From NCBI RefSeq assembly GCF_021497885.1, contig NZ_CP046523.1, positions 1,407,501 through 1,471,500 of the forward strand: a stretch of 64,000 nucleotides of DNA, written 5' to 3'. This document shows, in pieces, positions 17,579 through 28,600 of the stretch; position 1 is the first letter of the stretch, and every line of letters begins with the position of its first letter. The position numbers and the translations under genes were made by a program. The DNA is from Streptococcus oralis. GTDB lineage: Bacteria; Bacillota; Bacilli; Lactobacillales; Streptococcaceae. The notes under the pieces are model-generated. The model was given only the letters and a program-made list of their open reading frames with translations. It was not told where the DNA came from and did no database searches.

Positions 17579-19152
17579 GATTTAAACTCCCTTTCAAAAC
17601 TATTCATTAATAGCGTTTTATATTGATTAAAGAACCATTCGACAATACCTTGTGTATCGTCGTTGTGTCGTCCAGTCAATCCCTTACTGATAACGCTGAC
17701 GCGGTAATCTCGCTGTCCTAACTCATCCAGCATATCAGGATAGGCCGACATATCATAGTCATCTTGATACATAAAGGAGATAATGAATTTTGTTCTTGAG
17801 AAATCAGCTGACTCAAAAGCCGTCCAGAAACGTTCGTTAAGCTGAGCTGTAGCTCCACTTGATAACTCCCCTATTGTGCGGTACACCAAATCCAGTGACG
17901 TTGGAAATCCTCCCGGACGAATAGTTGACTCATTTTCTGCCATATCTCCTAAGTTGACAAGAGGTTTTCCGACAATGACGGCATGAGGTTCCAACTTAGA
18001 ACTATAGTAAAGGGCGCCAAAAGTACCCATTGATAAACCTGACAAGGTCAGTTGTTCCTTCGTAAAACCGAGTTCATCTAAGCAGTTATGAACCACTTGG
18101 AGAAGCTTTTGTTCCAGCTCCTCCGATCCAAGATAGAATGCGCCCCCTTCTGAACGCGGATCCCCTACTAGTAAGAATGGCGATCCCAAATTATTCATCA
18201 TCCAGTATCCCTCGAATCCCTCTGCAGGACGGTACCCTGAAAAATAGATGTTCAACGGTGGTTTCAAATCTCCTGGATGGAAGAAATAAATCAGTTCTTC
18301 TCTATTTTTATCGCTAATTCGTTTTCCTCCGACTAACAAGTCTCCATAGCCTAGATGGGAGTCTCGATAGTGGCAGGGACCAAGTTTTACAATCCCTTGT
18401 CCCTTTGCTTGAATACTGATACTCAAATAATACGAATCATTTACATCTAACGTCAGAGGCCGATCAAAGCTCGTTTCATCATAAATCCATTCTTGCATGG
18501 GAGAATTTCCAGCTGGAAAACCTTTGACAACGTAGCGGATCGAACAACCTTCTGAAACCCTGAACTCAGGCCACAGATCTAAGGGCATCTCCCCACTCAG
18601 AAAAACATTATGTTGATAGGTCGCAATAGTCTGATAATCCTCGCCGTATCGGCCACACAAACGAAGGTAGTTTGTCCCTTCATAACTGATTTGACCCTCA
18701 AAAGATGGTGCAGCAACTAGATGATTAACACTTAGTTTCGTTCCATTTTGCTTGGAGAAAAAACCACGTGAAAATATATGTAGCATCTGCTCTGGATTTT
18801 CAAAATTTGTTTTCACAGCTTTTTTGCGCAAAAGAAATCGTTCCAGCGTTTTTGTAGTGATTTGACAACGCTCATGATAGAACAGACGGTAAACCTGAAT
18901 TTTCTGATCCAAGATAGTGACATACTCTAAATATTCAGCAGTATCTACCAACACGACATCAAACGGTCTGTCTACTTTTTTCTTTTTTTTCCCGTTTTCC
19001 GCCTCAACTTCTCTATTTAAGATCCCGATATCTTCTGGCAATAAAGAGACGATGTCTTCTGGTTTGACAAATGTCCATTTTATATTACTAGGAATTTCAT
19101 ATTGCTCCTGCCAATTTTCATCAGCAATTTGCAAAACACTAATTTTTTTCAT
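17575..19152 (-). CDS. asp2: Asp2, accessory Sec protein with acetyltransferase-type hydrolase fold
   Basis: This 525-aa protein has an alpha/beta-hydrolase half. The nucleophile elbow GLSMG holds S374, and a candidate catalytic His is H496 (LTGRHNDDT). In S. gordonii, Asp2 O-acetylates GlcNAc on the adhesin and is also required for export. The catalytic residues here look intact, so acetylation is expected. The N-terminal half (about 1-290) is the beta-rich accessory domain. It overlaps asp1 by 14 nt and asp3 by 4 nt. Confidence 0.93.
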   Translation of the reverse strand: MKKISVLQIADENWQEQYEIPSNIKWTFVKPEDIVSLLPEDIGILNREVEAENGKKKKKVDRPFDVVLVDTAEYLEYVTILDQKIQVYRLFYHERCQITTKTLERFLLRKKAVKTNFENPEQMLHIFSRGFFSKQNGTKLSVNHLVAAPSFEGQISYEGTNYLRLCGRYGEDYQTIATYQHNVFLSGEMPLDLWPEFRVSEGCSIRYVVKGFPAGNSPMQEWIYDETSFDRPLTLDVNDSYYLSISIQAKGQGIVKLGPCHYRDSHLGYGDLLVGGKRISDKNREELIYFFHPGDLKPPLNIYFSGYRPAEGFEGYWMMNNLGSPFLLVGDPRSEGGAFYLGSEELEQKLLQVVHNCLDELGFTKEQLTLSGLSMGTFGALYYSSKLEPHAVIVGKPLVNLGDMAENESTIRPGGFPTSLDLVYRTIGELSSGATAQLNERFWTAFESADFSRTKFIISFMYQDDYDMSAYPDMLDELGQRDYRVSVISKGLTGRHNDDTQGIVEWFFNQYKTLLMNSFEREFKS

Positions 19153-20737
19153 TTCCTTTTAATTCCTTTATGGTATTTTTCCACATATCGACAATCTCAC
19201 CCCTTGTATACTGTTCAATCTTCTTGACTGAGTGAACTAGAGATTGATTCCAATGTTCTAAGTTTGTGAGGTAGTATAAGAGTGCCTCTTCGAAATCTGA
19301 AATATCATCTAGAATCCAACCATTTTCTCCATGCTTCACATAAGAGGAACTATACAAGTTAACCTGAGGGATCCCTCCACTAATGCCAGCGATTTGAGTC
19401 AACACATCAGCTGGAGTTCCCAAATCTAGTATAATACGAACGTACTTCAGAACTTTAATCAAATCGCTGTCGCTATGAATGGTCTCAATATCAATCCGTT
19501 CGCGAACAATCTCCTCTTCATCATCAAGAACTCGGTTTTCACCTCTCGCTCTCTTCTCTTTATCAACAAAAATCAATTCTTGTTCATATTCTGGCTTAAG
19601 AGATCGATAGCTTTCTAGTACCTGTTTTATATAGGCCTCTCGGCCAAAATCCTGACTTTGTGTTCCAACCAGCAAGTCAATCCATTCATTTTTCAACATC
19701 ATTTCAAACAAAGTCGTAAACACATATTGAATTTGATCTGCTGGTAGATTGTCGTAATTGACGTAAACAATTAACTCTTTTTTTCTTTGACTATGCCCTA
19801 GGTTTAGATGAGTATCATAAGGCGGAATCTCATAAAATCCTGGCAACTGTTCTAGATCCACATTAGCTGCTATCGTTTCAATTTTATTTAAACTATCAAC
19901 AACGAAGAACGGCGTGTCTGTCAAATCCGTTAGCAGCTGCTCCTGGTTTGTAATTGGATAGCGATCTCCAAAAAAAGACAAGATAACATGATGGTTTTCC
20001 TTAATTTTTTGGAAAAAGTGATTGTGCTGCACATCTGACGAAATCACAATCGTATCATCCTTGGTTAGCGCAGAAGTTAGATACTGATCTAGTTTTTCAT
20101 TGATCAATTCTTCGATATCTCGGTAAACTTCTTTTGCAAATGTAGCCTGCGCCTCAGGGTTGATAAGCACTTGATGATTTTCTGTACCCAAAAATTCCCT
20201 AAACTGCCATGTACCTTGTAAATTTAAATAATCTTGGTAGTAAGGTTGATCATTTTCAAAATAGATGATACTTGAAACAAATCCACGATCATCAAAAATT
20301 AGCTGATGATTTGTCTGCCCACCCTCAAAATAAGTAATATCAAAGAAATTACCTGTTTGTGAAAAGTTAATTTTAGCATAGTGTTCTTGATTTAAATATA
20401 CCTCAATCATAAAAGGAGTATAGAAGAATTCTACTCCTTGAGGCCATTTAATATCTTCCAGACGAATTTTACGTACAGATACATCCGTCAGACCTTGTAT
20501 GGTATCAAATAGATTCCATACAGTTTCTGGCAATATTCTTTGCTGATAAAGAAAGGTTCGAATATGTGGTGAATAGTTCAAAATCAGAGTGGTATTTGCC
20601 TCTCCTGATTGCTGAAACATTCGCAGCAAATTCACCGCATCATCAAACATCATATTTTTAGACACGTAATAGAAAGGCAGGGTGGTAGAATACCATTTCC
20701 GATCTTGTCTATACCAAGATGGTACAAAGTAAAACAT
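19139..20737 (-). CDS. asp1: Asp1, accessory Sec protein (GT-B-like fold)
   Basis: The 532-aa Asp1, recognised by MFYFVPSWY at the N-terminus and by its place directly after secY2. Asp1 has a degenerate glycosyltransferase (GtfA-like) fold and works with Asp2 and Asp3 in handing the glycosylated adhesin to SecA2. A conserved late segment (about 440-500) resembles the sugar-binding half of GT-B proteins (LDLGTPADVLTQIAGISGG). It starts 6 nt after secY2 ends. Confidence 0.93.
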   Translation of the reverse strand: MFYFVPSWYRQDRKWYSTTLPFYYVSKNMMFDDAVNLLRMFQQSGEANTTLILNYSPHIRTFLYQQRILPETVWNLFDTIQGLTDVSVRKIRLEDIKWPQGVEFFYTPFMIEVYLNQEHYAKINFSQTGNFFDITYFEGGQTNHQLIFDDRGFVSSIIYFENDQPYYQDYLNLQGTWQFREFLGTENHQVLINPEAQATFAKEVYRDIEELINEKLDQYLTSALTKDDTIVISSDVQHNHFFQKIKENHHVILSFFGDRYPITNQEQLLTDLTDTPFFVVDSLNKIETIAANVDLEQLPGFYEIPPYDTHLNLGHSQRKKELIVYVNYDNLPADQIQYVFTTLFEMMLKNEWIDLLVGTQSQDFGREAYIKQVLESYRSLKPEYEQELIFVDKEKRARGENRVLDDEEEIVRERIDIETIHSDSDLIKVLKYVRIILDLGTPADVLTQIAGISGGIPQVNLYSSSYVKHGENGWILDDISDFEEALLYYLTNLEHWNQSLVHSVKKIEQYTRGEIVDMWKNTIKELKGNEKN

Positions 20738-20743
20738 ATCCCT

Positions 20744-22003
20744 CTATTCTCCTTTAAATTCTAATTCTTTGTGGTAGTAAGTCCCAATTCTCAAGATACG
20801 TATTTCTTCATGCAAAGGCAAGAGCATACTGACTAAAATGATCAATGTACTTGGTATAGTCAAAAGCAAATTTGGAAGAGGTAGGAAGAAATTAATGAAA
20901 TAGGGTAAACCAATAAAAACGATCAGGTAGAGTGCTCCTACGTTAGATTGTAAGGAAATGTAATGTTTCAAAACTTTTAAAGTTGCTTTCCCAGGCTGGA
21001 TATAATCTAGGTATTCTCCTTGACGTTGTAAACGTTTCGCTGTTTCTTCTGGTTCTAAGTTGATATAGGCAAATAAAATTGCAAGAAGATAGATAGCAAG
21101 CAGGTAAAAGGCTAAACTTAGGGGTTTTGTAAAGTCAAATAAACTACCAAAATTTTTTGTAAAACCATGTCCAAACCAGTCTAATACCAACTGAAGCAAC
21201 ATAATAACACTCGAGGCATACATAATAGGCATTCCCCCAGAGGGAAGAAATTTGATAGGGAGGTAAGATTTGCCATAGTAACGACTACTTAACATGACTC
21301 GATTTAGAGGCAAACGAATTTCAGCTCTCTCGCAGACCACAGCGATATAGCCCAAGAGCAAAAATGAGATCGCCGCACCTACTAGAAAGGCTAATCCTTC
21401 TTTAGAAAAAACAGATTGTCCTATCAATACCACTAATTGGTTAGCAAATTGTAGCAGAATTCCTGAAATAATAATAATTGTCTGCCCGCCTACTCCCTTG
21501 CTAACATTCAAACCAGCCAACCAGATAATAACAAAGCTTCCTGCTACAACAGTTGCTAGTACAGCCATATTATAAATCCAATCATCTACAAGAAGCAAAA
21601 AGCGTCCATTTTCCGAACGAGCCGTGTACATAACAGCTATCCCTTGTAACACGGAAAAAATTAAAGTGAGAATCTTTTGCACAAAATCCGCTTTTTTCAA
21701 TGACCAGGACTGGATATTCCAACTTTTATTCAAGTTGATGACCTGCCAGACAATCATCGTCGTAATCCATGGACCTAATCCCAGAGAAAACATGGAAATC
21801 TGAGAGACATCTACTCCTGCCAAAGAATACAAATAGGCCAAGGGATTTTGCTCAGTTATTTGCGAAAAACCTGTATTGCCATTGTATCCTGGAAGTAAAA
21901 TATGGCGACCAAGTAAATAGATCGCAATGATCAAAATTGTAAAAATTGCTCTTCGGAAAAAAATACTTGTTCGTTTCTGTTTCTTAAGACCGAAATGTTT
22001 CAT
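20744..22003 (-). CDS. secY2: SecY2, accessory Sec translocase channel
   Basis: A 419-aa polytopic membrane protein with about ten predicted spans, shorter than housekeeping SecY as usual for SecY2. It has SecY-like segments (GQTIIIISGILLQFANQLV; RLQRQGEYLDYIQPGKAT). It forms the pore dedicated to the SRR adhesin. It is first in the secY2-asp1-asp2-asp3-secA2 unit. RBS AAAGGATGACAG precedes ATG 22003. Confidence 0.95.
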   Translation of the reverse strand: MKHFGLKKQKRTSIFFRRAIFTILIIAIYLLGRHILLPGYNGNTGFSQITEQNPLAYLYSLAGVDVSQISMFSLGLGPWITTMIVWQVINLNKSWNIQSWSLKKADFVQKILTLIFSVLQGIAVMYTARSENGRFLLLVDDWIYNMAVLATVVAGSFVIIWLAGLNVSKGVGGQTIIIISGILLQFANQLVVLIGQSVFSKEGLAFLVGAAISFLLLGYIAVVCERAEIRLPLNRVMLSSRYYGKSYLPIKFLPSGGMPIMYASSVIMLLQLVLDWFGHGFTKNFGSLFDFTKPLSLAFYLLAIYLLAILFAYINLEPEETAKRLQRQGEYLDYIQPGKATLKVLKHYISLQSNVGALYLIVFIGLPYFINFFLPLPNLLLTIPSTLIILVSMLLPLHEEIRILRIGTYYHKELEFKGE

Positions 22004-22205
22004 CTGTCATCCTTTATTCTTTATATTTAGCAAGTCTTGCGATCATTTTCTAGCAATGTTCATGCACCATCGTAACAGCAAGACAACTCAAGAAAACAGG
22101 CTCATCCCACTGATAATCAAGATAGGATTAACTGGCTTACCATGATATTTCACCTACGAAATACAGGAGCACCTCATGAGTGTAAATCTACTTGGAGCTT
22201 CTCTT

Positions 22206-22455
22206 CTATCCTTGAATATTTTCATGTGAGAACACCTGTTCTTCCATTTTTTCTATTTGAACATTATCAAATGCATAAACGGATTTACTTAATCCTTAAA
22301 ATTTTTATAAGTATATCAACTCTGTCACCATGATTAACATCTAAAAAACCATTCCCATACCAAATCTCTGAAGGGTAAGGAATTTTACGCTTTCTCATCT
22401 GATCATGATCTTTCGAAAGTTGAATGGATTTTATCCGATTTTTCTCATTAAAAAA
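22206..22455 (-). pseudogene. Possible frameshifted gene remnant in the secY2 leader
   Basis: Minus-strand reading gives protein-like sequence, first in one frame (IPYPSEIWYGNGFLDVNHGD, RVDILIKIL). A one-base shift then lets it continue (GLSKSVYAFDNVQIEKMEEQ, VFSHENIQG, stop at 22206). There is no good start and the identity is unknown. SRR loci often carry extra glycosyltransferase genes beside secY2, so this may be the tail of a lost one. The rest of 22004-22480 shows no convincing gene. Confidence 0.3.
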
Positions 22456-22483
22456 TCATTTATAAAAATTACCAGTGCCTACT

Positions 22484-22512
22484 ATTGTAGCATATTTATC
22501 AATTATTTTCAA
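22484..22512 (-). promoter_or_regulatory. Predicted SigA promoter of the secY2-asp-secA2 operon
   Basis: TTGAAA (22512-22507), 17-bp spacer, TACAAT (22489-22484) with TGC in front (extended -10). It implies an unusually long leader of about 470 nt before secY2. Confidence 0.65.
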
Positions 22513-22621
22513 ACACGACCTCTCTTTTTATAAGTGTGAAGAGCACTTTATGAATTTTGAGCAAAATCCATTTGGAATAGGAATGACTATTCCAAACATT
22601 TATTTACTATTACAACTCAGA

Positions 22622-22652
22622 CGAAAAAGACCAGAGCGTCACTCTGGCCTTT
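22622..22652 (-). terminator. Terminator after bgaA
   Basis: Stem GGCCAGAG / CTCTGGTC around a short loop, followed by TTTTT on the minus strand. It lies 29 nt past the beta-galactosidase stop codon. Confidence 0.85.
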
Positions 22653-22680
22653 TCCTGTTCAGTTTAGCTTGTAACTAAAC

Positions 22681-25600
22681 TTAATCTTCTTTTTTGCGAG
22701 TAGTAGCTGCAAGGCCTGCACCTAAGCCCAAGAGAGCCAATCCTGCTGCTAAAGCTGACACCTGAGACTCACTTCCTGTATTTGGAAGGTGACCTTTTTC
22801 AGTTTGTGTCACTTTTTCTTCTTGAGTTTGTGCTCCCGTTTGAGCCAGTTGGTGCGCATCTGGATTGACAGAAACTTGTGGATTTGGTTCTTCTTGTGCT
22901 ACAGCGGTTCCCACTTCCACAATGCGATCTTGCGATGCTACCTTATCAAAGGTTTCCTTTAGAGTGCGTTTCCCATTGTCCACTTCGATGAGATGAACAC
23001 GTACACCTTTTTGGCCTTCTTGGATCACACGAGTTTGCCCTACTGGAAGTTTATCGTTCTTACGTTCTTGAACTTGGAAATCAACTTCCTCTTCTTCCAC
23101 TAGGAGCTCTGGCTTGTGATGAACCAAATCTTTGACACCATCAAGCGGTTGAGCCGTACCTCGCTTAGTTCCTACTTCCACGATACGATCTTGCGCAACT
23201 ATCTTATCAAAGGTTTCTTTCGATGTACGCTTACCGTTTTCGACTTCTACTAGGTGGACACGAATACCTTTTTGACCTTCTTGAAGAACACGACTTTCAC
23301 CCACATAAAGTTTGTCAGTCTTACGTTCTTGAGCTTGGAAATCAATTGCCTCTTCTTCAACCAGAAGTTCTGGTTTTTCATGAACTAAACCTGCAGCTCC
23401 ATCAAGTGGTTGGGCTGTACCTCGCTTAGTTCCATCGAGAAGAACCTGGTTAATAGGTGCCTGGATCACTTCACGGAGTTTCTCTTCACGAGTTCCGTCT
23501 GGACTAACAGATGTAAGAATGCGTTCCTTACCAACTTGTCCTTCTTGAGCCACACGACTTTCACCTACATATAGACTTGGATCTTCTTTTTCAACAGTTT
23601 GGAAGGCAAGTTCCTTTTCGACAACCTCAAGACTTGGATTCTCTTCTTGAATAGCAGGGGCTGTTTTCTCAGAAACTGGTTTTTCCTTGATCAACTGGAT
23701 ACGGTATTCCTTAACTTGTTTTCCACTTTCTGAAACGAGGCGAACAAGTACTGGAAGGTTATCGTCTCTGCTATCAACAACTGTTGAAGCTACTTGATTG
23801 CTTTCCTCGACTGAGACTTTTGGACGTTGACCTTTATAGGTGATTTGATAGTCTTGACGATTTTCAGCGAAATCAGGAAGTTCTTTCCCATCTACTAGAA
23901 TCTTAGATGCAGTGCTTTCTTGAGGCAGTTCGCTTGGTGCAAGGAAGGTCATCTCAATCATCGCAACACCGCTCTTGTCTGCTTTACGCTCCATACGCCA
24001 TCTCATAGCTTTGGCTTTCACAGCTTTAAATGTTACGTTGATTTCATCACCAGCTTCAATGTCTTTATCCGCACGATAAGGAACAGCTTCCCAGTTATCT
24101 GGATTGTTGAATGGATGGGCTGCATCGTAGGCTTGATAGTTTGAATAGTAGGTAGGCACTTCAAAGTCTGGACCGATATAGCGTTCCAAAACAAGTTTAG
24201 ATGGTGCATCCGTACCACTATCTGCAAAGAAGTGGAGTTTGGCTTGCGCAACAGTCCGTTCGACAATCTTGCCATTTTTACGGAAGATTACACCTGCTGA
24301 TACTTCTGGATTAGAAGATGGTGTTGGAGACCAGTTTGTCCAACGACGATTTTCATTGTGGTCTCCATCATTGATATAGTCTACACGGTCATGTGAACTT
24401 GGATCAATATCATTGGTTGCAGAAGCAAAGGCTTGGTTACTGTTTTCATCATAGTTAGGGTTGTTTGAGAGAGCCTCACCAAGTTTGTCTGTCACTCGTA
24501 CAGTAAACTCAGTAACAAGGTCACTACCAAGAACATGGCCTCGAACGGTAAATTGACCTGCTTTTGTCAGCTTTTCTGCTGGAACTTCTTCCCATTCCAC
24601 TGCCAAGTCTTTTGTTTCGTAACCGTCTTTACCTGTGAAGTAAACAGAAACCTTAGTTGGCAATTCAAGAGGTTGCCCTAGTTGCAACAAGCGAGCTTGT
24701 TTGGCCGTGGCAACTGGTTTACGAGAGAGCAAGTCTTTATTGCTTGTAAAGTGTAGACGGTATTCTCCTAGGATGTCGCCATTTTCAGCCTTCGCGATAA
24801 CACGAACTGGCTCACCTTCACGAACGCTTGGAACAACAGTCGCGAGACCATTGTTGCTAACACTTGCCGTTACTGCAGGAACTTTTCCATCTGCAGACTC
24901 AAGGTAGTAGTCTGTCAAATCAGGGTTGAAGTTTGCTAAATCTTTGCCGTCAACTTGGATCCTTGTTTGTCCTTGTCTGGCTGCTGCAACTTGTTTCGCA
25001 AAGATTTGTACTTCTGTGATAGAAGTTCCTTTCTTGCTATCAAGTCGAACCATACGAATGCGAACCGCATAGGTCTCAACTTTATCAAAGCTGAAATGAT
25101 TCATTTCTCCAGCCTTGAGTTGAGCTGGTGCTTTGAGATTGCTTACCTCTTTCCAGTTTGCAGGATCATTAAAGGCATGGTTTTCCTCACCTACAAAGCT
25201 AGGGTTTTTAGGGGCGGTTGGAACGGTCTTACCGACATAATATTCAATCACATAAGACTTCGGTACACCAACTCCGTGGTCTTCGTGGAATCCGACACTT
25301 AGATTATCAACGGAACGTTTGCTCAAGATACCTGAATCTCCAAATAGAACACCGACTGAAGCTTCTGGATTACTACGGTTCCAGTTTGTCCAACGGTTAG
25401 CTGGGCGGTCATTAAAGGAAATCAATTTATCGTTGACGTTTGAAACAGGGTCGCTCGGATTTGAGTCTGAAGCAAAGGCAAGTGGCAATTCTGAACCTGT
25501 CCATTGGTCAGAAATGTTTGCCCCCTGCTCAGTTTGAGCAGACACACGAACATGAAGTTTGGTAGTTAATTGCGTACCTTCTAGGCGACCAGTGACGGTA

Positions 25601-28600
25601 AAGACACCTTCCTTAGCGTATTGGTCTGATTGAATCGCATCCCATGTAACCTTAGCTGATGAAACGTGACCATTTGAATCGTAGGTACGAACACTTTCTG
25701 GTAATTGCGGTGCTTCTGCGATTGGGGTCGTCACACTAACTTCTTCAACTGAAACGATACCTTCTACAGATACTTTAGCACGCGCTTCAAGATCAAGACC
25801 TTCAACTTTACCTAGAACTTCAAAGGTTTGATAGTGGTCGAGTTTTTCTTTTGGAATGGCTTGCCAAGTGACTTTGTGGGCTTTAGGGAAACCTTTGTCA
25901 TACTCAACCGTTACTGTTGCTGGAAGACTTGGTTCCTGATGCAAGTCTGTTACTACGTTTACTGGACGGATAGATTGGGCTACTTTTTTCTCAGTATTGG
26001 CCTGGATCGTGAGATCGATTTGACCTGTAGCCCCCTCATATTCTGCTTTGAGTGTGACTGTTCCTGGTTTATGTAACTCAAGCATTCCTTTACGAACTGC
26101 GACTTCCCCTTCACCACTTGTAGAGAAGGTCACTTTATCAGCTGGTAAAACTGCTTGCGTTCCGTCCTGATATTGAGCCCGAACAGACAATTTGACTGTT
26201 TGGTCTTCTTTGAGACCGTCAGCTTGCTCTACTTGTAAGCTCAAGTGGTCAATTTTCGGTGCTTCTTCAAGGAACTGAATTGCGTATGTTTGAAGAGGAC
26301 CACCATCTTTTGGTTGAACATAGATGCTTGCACGCATACCGTTTGCTGCACTTGCTTGAAGGACTGTAACAGTTGCATTTTCAGCACTTGCTGTGACTTC
26401 TGGCAATTGGGCACCATAAGCAAGAGTGCGGTATTGCATTGGATGTTGACTAGTGAGGCCTGTAACGGCTTCACCACCAACACTTACAGTTGGCACTACA
26501 GGTGCAGTTGGATTTCCTTCTTCTACCACAAGAGTAGCATGAACGGTTTCGCCTCCTAGTTGGCCAGTCATTTGAATACGTGATCCTGCAACTGAAAGTT
26601 TAGCTTTATCTGCTTCCGCAATCTCCCAGTTATCAACTTCGTATTCTTGAACGCTTCCATCTGTTACAGCGATAGAAACGTATTTATCAACAGCATTCAA
26701 GTCTGTTCCTGGAGCAACACGTTTAACAGTTGGTAGTTCTTTCGCAATTGCTAGAACCTCGACACGAGCCTCTACCTCACGTCCATCTGCCATACCTTTA
26801 ACAGTCACAACTCCAGCTTGGCTTACATCTACAGGAGACCATGTTACTGGACGTTTTTCACGACTGCCATCACTGTAGACAAAAGCTACGGTCTTCGGCA
26901 TTTTTGGTTCTTTCTCGATAACAGTACGTACTTTTGGTACCTCTGTTCCTAGAACTGTCTTTTCTTGTCCTTCTTTCTTACCAGTAAAGACTGTTACTTG
27001 ACCAGATTTCAAGAGATCTGAATGAGCTGTCAGTGTAAATTTACCTGCTTGTTCAGTTGATTTGACAATGGCAACACCTTTACCGTTAAAGGCTCTGCGA
27101 ATCCAAGAACCATCTGGTTGCGCCTTATAGCGTTCACGGCTGGCTTGTTCCCCATTATCAACACCTACCAGTTGACCTTGTCCATGCAATTGGAAACGAA
27201 CCAAATTATTGGCAGTTGGCACTACATTTCCTTGACTGTCAACGATTTCGTAGTAGATGTAGGTCAAGTCTTTTCCATCTGCTGCGATTGCATGTTCTTC
27301 CTTGACGAGGCGAACACCTGCTGGTTGGCCTGCAGTAGTGATCTTATCACGTGCAATTTCTTTTCCAGCTTCATCGCGAGCTACAGCTTCCAAGGTACCT
27401 GGTTGGTACGCAACCTTCCACTCAAGATAGAGTTCCTTGGCATTGGCACCTTCTTGGTAGGTACGACCATCGCTGGTTTGTTTTTTGTTGAAGGTCTTAA
27501 CGCCGAGAGATTGACCGTTCAAGAACAATTCTACGCTTGCAGCGTTAGAGTAGGCACGAACTGGGATTTTTCCGTCTGCATCTTCAACTTTCGATGCCAA
27601 TTCTCTATTTTCCCAGTTCCAGTGAGGAAGAAGGTGTACCATTGGTTTCTTCTTGGCAGAAACCCATTGGCTTTGGTAGAGATAGAAGTCATGTTTTGGA
27701 ATACCAGCTGTATCTACGATTCCAAAATAAGAGCTCTTAACGGGAGTTTGGTTTTGGTTGTGCCATGGTGTAGGCTCACCGATATAGTCCGTACCAGTCC
27801 AGATAAACTGTCCAGCATAGCCAGCATTGTCACGGTCAAAAGTCCATGAATCTGTTGCCGTTTTACCCCAGCCAACTCGGTCATTGCCATAGTCAGACTG
27901 TTCGTAGTTACGTTCAGGTCCGTTACTATGTTTCAACTCACGTTCAGGGCGATAATAGCTACCACGTGTACGGGTTGCTGAAGATGTTTCTGAACCGTAA
28001 ATCAACCATTTTGGATGTTTCGCACGAAGTTTCTTGTAGTTGTCTTCTGAGTAGTTGAAACCAACTGCATCAAGTTCTTCGGCAATCTTCTCATGACCAC
28101 CACTACCATCTCCAAAGCGGAACTTATCTGCTCCCATGGTAACATAACGAGTCTTATCAACATCTTTAATCACTTTTACTAAGCGTTTAACCGTTGCAAG
28201 TGAGTGTGCATCACCGTTGGCTTCACCGATTTCATTTCCGATAGACCACATGAAGACAGCTGGGTTATTTTTGTCTCTTTCGACCATGGTACGAAGATCA
28301 TAGTCAGACCATTTTTCACCTTTTCTAGCTTCTGGGTGAGTAGCATCTTTTTCAAAGAAACGTCCGTAGTCATAAGGTTTCTTACCACCATACCAAGTAT
28401 CAAAGGCCTCTTCCTGAACGAGCAAACCAAGTTCTGCTGCGATTTGCAAGGTCTGTGGACTTGCAGGGTTATGAGTTGTACGGATGGCGTTAACGCCCAT
28501 CTCCTTCATTTGTTTGAGACGACGGTATTCTGCCTTATAATTTTCTTCTGCTCCAAGCGCTCCGTGGTCATGGTGCAAGGAAACACCATGGAATTTAATG

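Noticed and set aside
22142..22333. Plus-strand 63-aa ORF in the secY2 leader
   Set aside because: No RBS, no similarity recognised, low-complexity hydrophobic sequence; likely chance.
27118..27849. Plus-strand 243-aa ORF inside bgaA
   Set aside because: Antisense to the conserved GH2 region; composition is that of a complement of a real gene.
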